Below are positions 1 through 5,193 of a stretch of 5,193 nucleotides of DNA, piece by piece. Below the pieces are notes generated by a model. It made no database searches. It had not been told where the DNA came from and saw only the letters and a program-made list of their open reading frames with translations. A program made the translations under genes and the position numbers. The first letter of the stretch is position 1; every line of letters starts with the position of its first letter. Source of the stretch: an uncultured Clostridia bacterium (GTDB lineage: Bacteria; Bacillota; Clostridia; Christensenellales; DTU072). The stretch covers positions 1 to 5,193 of the forward strand of contig CAKRAY010000111.1 in NCBI GenBank assembly GCA_934296355.1. The letters run 5' to 3'.

Positions 1-1038
1 ATTTGAAGAAAAATCGAATCTTTGATAAGCAAATATGAAGTTGTTATTACCGGCTATGATCTGCGACGAGTTAGGCAACGTGCTTATATATTCAAAATCA
101 AAATAATTTGGGTAGTTTTCTTTATGTTTCGCCTTTAAACTCTTTTCGGTGTGATGCATATAAGAGTAATTAACGTAACTGCTTTCGTCAATTTCGATAG
201 AAATCACGTTATACAAACCGGCTATCAGTTCGGTACTATTGTCCATCAAGTTAAAGGTTTCTACGGCTTTTCCGTACCAAGTATATCCGCTTAAATAAAT
301 CGCTTTAATTTTTATCTCGGCTTTATCTACAATCAGACCGCCGTTTTCATAAGAGTTTATATGCTCTACACCGTTATCATCGGTATACGTTTTCTTAAGA
401 CGCGTAGCGTCTGCGCTTTTTTCATAAACTTGATTGCACGGTATGGATGCTGTTGCTTCTGTAACTTGCGGATCATCAGTCACTTTGAAAGGATAATCGT
501 CTACCTTATCTTGATTCGAGGGGGTGTTGTCAATAAGCGTCTTAAACTCGTTATACTTACTATGATTCTTAGTAATAACCTCATAAGCGCCGGTAGTCGG
601 ATTCTGATAGTAGTATTTAGTTAAAAGATATGATTTGTACTGAAATTCAAAATTAAAATACAAACGAGAAATCAAATCGCTGACAAGACTGTTTCTGTCA
701 AAGGCGATTAAATTGCCGCTTGCGTCTTTTTTAACCATATTGAGGATAACGTCGCCGGGGTTTTGAAGCAACGTTCCGTCTTCGGACGCAAGTTTGAATG
801 AGAACCCGGGCGTGATCGTCACGCCGTCGTCTTCTCCGTCGGGCATACTCCATTCTTTACTCGTCTCGTTTTGGGTCGCTTGCCATGTTCCGCCGCCCGC
901 CGCGTCCGCAGGCATATAGGAATCCGCTATACCCACTACCGCAAACGAAATCGTAAACAAAGCGGTCGTCAAAAATACAATTAGCGCGACCCTAAGCGAT
1001 TTCCCTTTAACGTTATTCATTCTTGAATTACGAGTCAT
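1..1038 (-). CDS. Exported protein of unknown function, 3' end cut by window edge
   Basis: I translated the minus strand by hand from the ATG at 1038. It stays open for 346 codons to base 1 with no stop, so the C-terminus lies outside the window. The start is fixed by GGAGG at 1045-1049, six bases upstream; a second in-frame ATG at 1020 has no such site. Residues 1-16 are basic (several Arg and Lys), residues 17-38 are a hydrophobic core, and an AXA-type site (Ala44-Asp45-Ala46) precedes a glycine-rich AGGGTW stretch. This is a good Sec signal peptide, so the product is probably secreted or attached to the cell surface. The mature part is polar and aromatic-rich, with a KYYYQN cluster near residue 141, and has only one cysteine (Cys201). 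This fits an extracellular beta-rich protein, but I recognise no family. It has its own strong promoter and is separate from the operon to its right. No second transmembrane segment or sorting signal is visible in the part present. Confidence 0.9.
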   Translation of the reverse strand, partial: MTRNSRMNNVKGKSLRVALIVFLTTALFTISFAVVGIADSYMPADAAGGGTWQATQNETSKEWSMPDGEDDGVTITPGFSFKLASEDGTLLQNPGDVILNMVKKDASGNLIAFDRNSLVSDLISRLYFNFEFQYKSYLLTKYYYQNPTTGAYEVITKNHSKYNEFKTLIDNTPSNQDKVDDYPFKVTDDPQVTEATASIPCNQVYEKSADATRLKKTYTDDNGVEHINSYENGGLIVDKAEIKIKAIYLSGYTWYGKAVETFNLMDNSTELIAGLYNVISIEIDESSYVNYSYMHHTEKSLKAKHKENYPNYFDFEYISTLPNSSQIIAGNNNFIFAYQRFDFSSN

Positions 1039-1044
1039 ATTAAA

Positions 1045-1049
1045 CCTCC
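1045..1049 (-). promoter_or_regulatory. Strong Shine-Dalgarno site deciding the start at 1038
   Basis: The minus strand reads GGAGG followed by the six-base spacer TTTAAT and then ATG at 1038. This near-perfect anti-16S complement at ideal spacing selects the first of two in-frame ATGs. The second, at 1020, would remove six residues including two arginines from the basic n-region of the signal peptide. Confidence 0.85.
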
Positions 1050-1074
1050 GAAACTTATAAGACGTAATTTACCT

Positions 1075-1094
1075 TTATTATTATATAATAATAA
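1075..1094. repeat. 20-bp perfect A/T palindrome overlapping the -10 element
   Basis: Bases 1075-1094 form a perfect inverted repeat centred between 1084 and 1085, built from TTA/TAA trinucleotides (two half-sites of TTATTATTAT). It covers the -10 hexamer at 1080-1085 and the promoter-proximal spacer. It could be an operator for a dimeric repressor. Equally, it could be a by-product of low-complexity A/T sequence that eases promoter melting, and nothing in the window separates these readings. Confidence 0.6.
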
Positions 1095-1108
1095 TAGTAT
1101 TATGTCAA
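1080..1108 (-). promoter_or_regulatory. Consensus sigma-A promoter for the exported-protein gene
   Basis: On the minus strand, TTGACA (1108-1103) and TATAAT (1085-1080) are separated by exactly 17 bases. Both hexamers match the vegetative sigma factor consensus perfectly. Upstream, 1113-1132 is almost pure A/T with T- and A-tracts and could act as an UP element. Transcription would start near 1073, giving a 5' leader of roughly 35 bases that contains the GGAGG site and no obvious riboswitch. Expression is predicted to be strong and constitutive unless the palindrome over the -10 element binds a regulator. Confidence 0.85.
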
Positions 1109-1126
1109 CGGGTATATTTTTTATAT

Positions 1127-1166
1127 AAAAAAACGGCTTTTCTACGATTTATCGCTGAAAAGCCGT
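1127..1166 (-). terminator. Intrinsic terminator closing the four-gene operon
   Basis: The arms ACGGCTTTTC (1133-1142) and GAAAAGCCGT (1157-1166) pair perfectly over ten bases. The 14-base loop holds a further three-base pairing (CGA with TCG around TTTA). On the minus strand the hairpin is followed at once by six T residues (1132-1127), giving a classic rho-independent terminator 38 bases beyond the stop codon of the DUF624-like gene. In the plus direction the sequence after the hairpin has only a short, interrupted T-run, and no plus-strand gene needs it. I read it as acting on the minus strand. Confidence 0.9.
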
Positions 1167-1203
1167 GATTATATTTTTGACTAAAAATCTTAAAATACGT
1201 ATA

Positions 1204-2205
1204 TTATTTTTTCTTACCTTTTCTAGATTTGGCTCTCATTTCATAAACGGGCTGAATGAGTTTTTCCGATATATATTGCTCAAAATTACACATTGTTAAA
1301 CAATAGTATTTGCTACCAAATACCAATAAAAGCGCGAATATGGCTGCGCTGATAAAAGTATTAAGAGTGGTTGCCAAAACAAACGGAATAGAGAATACTA
1401 TTACCACAACAAGATTTTGCAAGAAAAATTGGAACGTAAGGATAAGAGAGTTCTTTAACTTGTCTTTGAAAGGCATATCGTATAACGCAATCGAAGGAAT
1501 CAAATGCAATAAAAACATAAAACATAGTAAGGCGATTATTCCCGTAATAATTACCATTACCCAATGTCCCGCATTAGCCGTTCCCATCCAGTATTGGGAA
1601 ACGAAATATACGAAAATATTACCAAAACCGGCAAATATTACTAAAAACATACCGCCGACAAAGAGCATTTCTTTTATACACCGTTTTAATCCGATAAAGA
1701 ATTCTTTACATGCTCTCGGCACGTCGTTTCCGTAATTATCTTTTTTGCAAATGCATTTATCGCCGATTATAAACTTCATACAGAGCGGAACCATCCCCGA
1801 CAAGCCTATGCTCATGATAAACGTTCCCACGCCGACGGCGGCGAATATCAAGTAATAGACTTTTAACATATCGAGCCTTATTTGAAGCGTCGTTTGAGTA
1901 TAGTTCGACATCCCGAAACCAACGTTCGACATAATAAACGGCGTGTCGGTAATACCGTTCATATTATAGGCGATATTCTCGATTCCGCCTAAAGCGTTTA
2001 TTACGACAAATATCGCAATCAGCGGGATTAAGGTAATCATAAAAAGTAAATTTGCGATTAAAATCGGCGAGTTTTTACTTTTTGAAACTGCCCTAAAATG
2101 CTTAAATCTTCCCGTTTCTAACGGCGCAGTCTTTTCTCCGTCTTCACGGTATTCGGGATAAAACGATAAATACTTTACTAAAGCAAGACCTTTTTCCTTA
2201 GCCAT
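1204..2205 (-). CDS. Six-helix membrane protein, YesL/DUF624-like
   Basis: This is a 333-residue integral membrane protein with a TAA stop. AGGAGA at 2211-2216, five bases upstream, supports the start. Hydrophobic segments lie at about residues 48-70, 116-137, 180-201, 214-236, 256-275 and 281-300. By the positive-inside rule both ends are cytosolic, and the tail (RAKSRKGKKK) is very basic. The pattern of a basic amphipathic stretch leading into a helix (CKEFFIGLKRCIKEM before helix 3, and FKDKLKNSLIL before helix 5) resembles DUF624/YesL proteins, whose biochemical role is unknown. The protein is longer than typical members, with about 45 polar residues before helix 1 and a roughly 45-residue outer loop between helices 1 and 2. 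The cytosolic loop around helix 3 has cysteines at 142, 151, 153, 166 and 176. It starts 17 bases after the typA stop, so it is probably co-transcribed. The family call is from pattern memory and is moderate; membrane topology is firmer. Confidence 0.85.
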   Translation of the reverse strand: MAKEKGLALVKYLSFYPEYREDGEKTAPLETGRFKHFRAVSKSKNSPILIANLLFMITLIPLIAIFVVINALGGIENIAYNMNGITDTPFIMSNVGFGMSNYTQTTLQIRLDMLKVYYLIFAAVGVGTFIMSIGLSGMVPLCMKFIIGDKCICKKDNYGNDVPRACKEFFIGLKRCIKEMLFVGGMFLVIFAGFGNIFVYFVSQYWMGTANAGHWVMVIITGIIALLCFMFLLHLIPSIALYDMPFKDKLKNSLILTFQFFLQNLVVVIVFSIPFVLATTLNTFISAAIFALLLVFGSKYYCLTMCNFEQYISEKLIQPVYEMRAKSRKGKKK

Positions 2206-2222
2206 TACACTCTCCTTGTTAT

Positions 2223-4046
2223 CTATTGATTATTCCTTTCTCTTACAAGTTTTCTCATTCTTTCCGCATGGTCGAGTATAATTTTTCTTATTCTCAAACT
2301 CTTCGGAGTAACTTCCAACATCTCGTCTACGTCGATAAATTCTATACACTCTTCAAGGCTTAAAATTCTAGGCGTTTCAAGCGTAAGCGCTTCGTCGCTA
2401 CCCGCGGCGCGCATATTCGTAACGTGTTTCTTTTTACATACGTTAACGCTGACGTCTTCTTGTTTGGGAGAATAACCGACTACCATACCCGCATAAACTT
2501 GCGTTCCCGGACCTATGAATAATTGTCCTCTTCCTTGCGCGTTAAACAAGCCGTAAGTTACCGCTTCTCCGGTTTCCCATGCCACAAGCGCGCCGTAAGG
2601 TCTTCTCGGTACGTTACCTTTTAACGGCTCGTATCCGCTAAACACGCTATTCATTATACCCTCGCCACGCGTTTGGGTCATAAAGTCGTTTCTGTATCCC
2701 AAAAGTCCTCTTGCCGGAATACTAAACTCAAGTTTCGTTCTTGTTCCGGTTGGGTTCATTACGATAAGTTCGCCTTGGCGACGACCCATTTCTTCCATGA
2801 CCGCGCCTATTGCGCTATCCGGTACGTCAATGAAAATTCTCTCTACGGGTTCGCATAACACGCCGTCGATTACTTTGTTAATAACTTGCGGAGTACTTAC
2901 TTGGAATTCATATCCTTCTCTACGCATGTTTTCGATAAGAATCGAAAGGTGTATTTCTCCTCTGCCGCTTACGATAAACTCGTCGCTGCTCTTTTCGGTA
3001 ACTTTAAGAGAAACGTCCTTTAATAGTTCTTTCATCAGTCTTGCACGCAAATGACGCGACGTAACGAATTTTCCTTCTTTACCGGCAAAAGGACTGTTAT
3101 TGACCGAAAATACCATCTGCAGAGTAGGTTCGCTTATCTTAACGAAAGGAACGGGTTCTACGCAGTCGGGCGCGCAAACCGTTTCTCCGATAGTAATGTT
3201 TTCCATACCGCTAAAACTTACGATATCTCCTACTTCCGCGCTCTCGACGCTCATTTTGTTAAGACCGGCGAATTGATATATATTTGTAATCTTTCCTTTA
3301 TATCTTTCATCGGTATGATAATTACAAATAACGACCTCTTGGTTTTGTTTCATAACGCCGCGTTCTATTCTACCGATCGCTATTCTTCCGACGTAATCGT
3401 TATAGTCGATTGCCGAAACCAAAACTTGTAAGGGGGCGTTTTCGTCACCCTCCGGCGGGTCGATATGCTCTATAATAGTGTTAAACAAATCGGTTAAATC
3501 GTCTTTTAATTCGCCTTCTACAAGTCCGGCTTTTCCCTCTCTGCCGCTACAATAAACGACGGGACTATATAATTGTTCTTCGGTGGCGTTTAACTCTAAC
3601 AATAAATTATAGATTTCATCCAAAACTTCCGCGCATCTGGCGCCGGGCTTATCTACTTTATTTATACAAATAATAATCTTATGATTCATTTCCAATGCTT
3701 TTTGCAAAACGAATCTTGTTTGCGGCATCGGTCCTTCGTAAGCGTCGACCAAAAGGACTACGCCGTTTATCATTTTTAACACACGTTCGACTTCTCCTCC
3801 GAAATCGGCGTGTCCCGGCGTATCAACTATATTTATTTTAACGCCGTTATAGAATGCGGACGTGTTTTTAGCCAAAATCGTTATACCTCTTTCCCTTTCA
3901 AGCGCGTTATTATCCATAACGCAAGTGGGAACGTATTGATTGTCTCTAAAAACCCCTCCTTGTTTTAACATAGCGTCGACTAATGTGGTCTTGCCATGGT
4001 CGACGTGCGCTATTATCGCTATGTTTCTTAAATCGTTTCTCTTCAT
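2223..4046 (-). CDS. typA: Ribosome-associated translational GTPase TypA/BipA
   Basis: This full-length protein (607 residues, usual for the family) has a TAG stop. GGAG at 4051-4054, four bases upstream, supports the start. The GTPase domain carries all the expected motifs: G1 AHVDHGKT (13-20), G2 RGITI (53-57), G3 DTPGH (75-79) with the catalytic-type His79, G4 NKVD (129-132) and a G5 region near SGREGKAG (167-174). Beta-barrel domain 2 follows at about 203-295, then EF-G-like domains III and V. The C-terminal domain unique to BipA ends in the hallmark [12 protein letters not shown] (543-554) and [10 protein letters not shown] (579-588). TypA binds the ribosome at the EF-G site and is linked to 50S assembly and to growth under cold or other stress. 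It differs from EF-G and LepA by this C-terminal domain. In place of the usual SA at G5 it has SG, which is probably tolerated. It lies within the operon, 19 bases after the fibronectin-like gene. Confidence 0.98.
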   Translation of the reverse strand: MKRNDLRNIAIIAHVDHGKTTLVDAMLKQGGVFRDNQYVPTCVMDNNALERERGITILAKNTSAFYNGVKINIVDTPGHADFGGEVERVLKMINGVVLLVDAYEGPMPQTRFVLQKALEMNHKIIICINKVDKPGARCAEVLDEIYNLLLELNATEEQLYSPVVYCSGREGKAGLVEGELKDDLTDLFNTIIEHIDPPEGDENAPLQVLVSAIDYNDYVGRIAIGRIERGVMKQNQEVVICNYHTDERYKGKITNIYQFAGLNKMSVESAEVGDIVSFSGMENITIGETVCAPDCVEPVPFVKISEPTLQMVFSVNNSPFAGKEGKFVTSRHLRARLMKELLKDVSLKVTEKSSDEFIVSGRGEIHLSILIENMRREGYEFQVSTPQVINKVIDGVLCEPVERIFIDVPDSAIGAVMEEMGRRQGELIVMNPTGTRTKLEFSIPARGLLGYRNDFMTQTRGEGIMNSVFSGYEPLKGNVPRRPYGALVAWETGEAVTYGLFNAQGRGQLFIGPGTQVYAGMVVGYSPKQEDVSVNVCKKKHVTNMRAAGSDEALTLETPRILSLEECIEFIDVDEMLEVTPKSLRIRKIILDHAERMRKLVRERNNQ

Positions 4047-4065
4047 ATTACTCCGTAAACCGTCT

Positions 4066-4938
4066 TTATTTCAAGCCGGTTATATTTTTATATAATTCTT
4101 CGGTTATCGTCAATGTGGCTATACCGTATTCGCTGTCGTCGTAAATCGCCGCCAAAGCGCTTTCTTTTTCGTTAGGAACGGGCAAAACGCTTGTTTTTGC
4201 CGTAGTCGCTTTTACTCTTACGGTAATGATTATATCTTGCCAAACGCCGTCAATTCTATAATCAAAGAGTTTATCGAACATGCTTTTGAATCTCTCATCG
4301 GGGCTTGACAAGGCTCGTTTTATAGTTTCCGACACGTCAATGCTTGTTCCCGCATTGCTTAAATCTACGCTGTTAAACCATACGCCGTCATACGCTATAT
4401 TCCAATCGTAGGACGAAACGTTTTGCGTATTGCCGTAATATTTATAATCTACCGCGGTCCAACCGACTTCGAGAGAATCGGTAATAGTCGGTATCGGCGC
4501 GCTTAACTTCCACGCTTGTACGTTGAAGGTAATCCAATCCGAATAATCTGTCTCCGAACCCGGAATATCGGCTTTTACTCTGAATGCTACTATACCCTTA
4601 TGTCTTTCCAACGGTACACGGCAATTTTCCGTATAACTAACGTTTTTACTTCCGTCGTCGGTGTTAAACGAAGGGTCGCCGTAATAGTATTGATAGTAAT
4701 AACCTTGCGCCTTGCGTATTTTGTTCCACTTGACGGTAAGCGTGTAATCGCTCGATTGATTAAATTCCGCAAAATACGGCTCCGGAGTGACGCTACTCGA
4801 TTTTAGCGTCAACCCGAGCGTTAAACCTACCGTTAAACAAACGACTATGACTATAATCGTAGCGATAATAATCACTTTCTGTCGCTTGCTAAGCGGTTTT
4901 ACTTCTTTTTTTTGCGAATTATCAATCGTTTTTTTCAT
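4066..4938 (-). CDS. Membrane-anchored protein with fibronectin type III-like segments
   Basis: This is a 290-residue protein of unknown function. Residues 1-21 are polar and lysine-rich, and residues 22-45 form one hydrophobic helix followed by LKSSS. This is a signal-anchor layout with the N-terminus inside and about 245 residues outside the cell. The outer part looks like two beta-sandwich repeats. The first, about 51-141, has the fibronectin type III rhythm (LTVKWNKI, a Tyr-rich strand YYYQYYYG, AFRVKAD, then DYSDWITFNV). The second, about 145-278, repeats it loosely (LEVGWTAV, YDWNIAYDG, ITVRVKATT, YGIATLTI). The fold is inferred from this pattern and not proven. The ATG at 4938 is the only possible start, because an in-frame stop lies one codon upstream, and there is no well-placed Shine-Dalgarno site. 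It sits three bases after the phosphofructokinase stop, suggesting translational coupling. No catalytic motif, lipobox or sorting signal is visible, so a binding or scaffold role is possible. Confidence 0.85.
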   Translation of the reverse strand: MKKTIDNSQKKEVKPLSKRQKVIIIATIIVIVVCLTVGLTLGLTLKSSSVTPEPYFAEFNQSSDYTLTVKWNKIRKAQGYYYQYYYGDPSFNTDDGSKNVSYTENCRVPLERHKGIVAFRVKADIPGSETDYSDWITFNVQAWKLSAPIPTITDSLEVGWTAVDYKYYGNTQNVSSYDWNIAYDGVWFNSVDLSNAGTSIDVSETIKRALSSPDERFKSMFDKLFDYRIDGVWQDIIITVRVKATTAKTSVLPVPNEKESALAAIYDDSEYGIATLTITEELYKNITGLK

Positions 4939-4959
4939 TACTTACACTTTAACCTTTTT
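4936..4959 (-). promoter_or_regulatory. Coupled stop-start junction without a normal ribosome binding site
   Basis: On the minus strand the phosphofructokinase gene ends GTG TAA, followed by GTA and then the ATG of the next gene, all in one reading frame. The only purine-rich candidate, AAAAAGG (4959-4953), ends 14 bases before the ATG, which is too far for normal initiation. Translation of the downstream gene therefore probably depends on ribosomes that have just terminated (termination-reinitiation). The other operon genes each have their own GGAG-type site. Confidence 0.6.
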
Positions 4960-5193
4960 GAGTTTAGCGAATCTCGGTAAACCGTCTTCGAGGGGCGCTT
5001 TGCAATCCCCTTGGATAAGCGGCAACGCATAATCTACGAAATCTTTCGTTAAGCCCTTATTGTTCGGCAAAATCCAACTGTCGGGAATTTTCTTCTCGGT
5101 GTTCGCCGCTAATTCGATGTCCATAAGTTTATAGTTAATAGCATATTTATCGCCGGGAACTCTTTCGAATACGACCATTTTGTCGGTTTCGCC
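4942..5193 (-). CDS. 6-phosphofructokinase, probably pyrophosphate-dependent (C-terminal end only)
   Basis: The frame is open to base 5193: five codons (Gly-Glu-Thr-Asp-Lys) precede the internal ATG at 5178, so that ATG is not the real start. About 83 C-terminal residues are present, ending in TAA. The pattern GETDKMVVFER, then ELAANTEKKIPDSWI, then DFVDYALPLIQGD and GLPRFAKL matches the C-terminus of the clostridial and spirochaetal type of diphosphate--fructose-6-phosphate 1-phosphotransferase. That enzyme reversibly phosphorylates fructose 6-phosphate to fructose 1,6-bisphosphate in the cytoplasm, using PPi in place of ATP. The residues that set PPi versus ATP use lie upstream of the window, so the phosphoryl donor is inferred from the style of the tail only. 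It is the first visible gene of the operon. Confidence 0.85.
   Translation of the reverse strand, partial: GETDKMVVFERVPGDKYAINYKLMDIELAANTEKKIPDSWILPNNKGLTKDFVDYALPLIQGDCKAPLEDGLPRFAKLKKVKV

Noticed and set aside
361..624. Plus-strand open frame of 87 codons.
   Set aside because: It lies wholly inside the minus-strand exported-protein gene, has no ribosome binding site, and its translation has no coherent domain. It is a shadow frame.
1..1038. TasA/camelysin-type biofilm fibre protein.
   Set aside because: The signal peptide followed by a glycine-rich TW stretch is only superficially similar. The rest shows none of the TasA-like repeat of short beta segments that I would need to make the call.
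1117..1132. 16-bp A/T palindrome (six T, ATAT, six A) as a separate terminator or operator.
   Set aside because: It has no G or C pairs and overlaps the U-tract of the strong terminator beside it. It is more simply U-tract plus A/T-rich promoter upstream sequence.
1039..1203. Possible riboswitch, small RNA or CRISPR repeat in the only intergenic region.
   Set aside because: The 165 bases are accounted for by the terminator, promoter, palindrome and a short leader. There are no spaced direct repeats and no room for a structured leader.
1310..1735. Plus-strand open frame of 141 codons, the longest on that strand.
   Set aside because: It is antisense to the six-helix membrane protein, with no promoter or ribosome binding site. 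Its Lys/Asn/Ile-rich translation looks like the complement of membrane-helix codons.
2673..3431. Three plus-strand open frames antisense to typA.
   Set aside because: typA is full-length and intact with every family motif, and the antisense frames have no initiation signals.
4942..5178. A free-standing 78-residue protein starting at the ATG at 5178.
   Set aside because: The frame continues in phase to the window edge, and the extra residues extend the phosphofructokinase match, so this Met is internal to a truncated larger gene.

Overview
The window looks like chromosomal DNA from a low-to-moderate GC Gram-positive bacterium, most likely an uncultured clostridial (Bacillota) lineage. The reasons are GGAG-type ribosome binding sites, a consensus sigma-A promoter, a pyrophosphate-type phosphofructokinase tail, a TypA/BipA GTPase, a YesL/DUF624-like membrane protein, and single-pass or signal-peptide proteins with no sign of an outer membrane. 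Codons ending in CG (GCG, TCG, ACG) are common despite the AT-rich background. The lineage is an inference from gene content, not from a marker gene. Every gene I accept is on the minus strand, so gene order reads from right to left.

Right part (5193 to 1204): four closely spaced genes form one apparent operon. They are the 3' end of a phosphofructokinase gene (cut by the window edge), a membrane-anchored protein with fibronectin type III-like segments, the translational GTPase typA/bipA, and a six-helix membrane protein resembling the YesL/DUF624 family. The gaps are only 3, 19 and 17 bases, and I see no terminator between the genes. The operon closes with a strong intrinsic terminator at 1127-1166. 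Its promoter lies outside the window.

Left part (1132 to 1): directly after that terminator comes a textbook vegetative promoter (TTGACA, 17-base spacer, TATAAT), a strong Shine-Dalgarno sequence, and a gene with a signal peptide that stays open for 346 codons to the left edge of the window. This is an exported protein of unknown function and is partial at its C-terminus. The only non-coding stretch is 1039-1203, and it is filled with the terminator and the promoter.

Taken together, the operon joins central carbon metabolism (phosphofructokinase), ribosome-associated stress or assembly functions (TypA) and two uncharacterised envelope proteins. I find no mobile element, CRISPR array, tRNA or rRNA. 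I see no clear evidence of a new multi-gene system. The least explained items are the exported protein at 1-1038, the anchored fibronectin-like protein inside a housekeeping operon, and the cysteine-bearing cytosolic loop of the DUF624-like protein.
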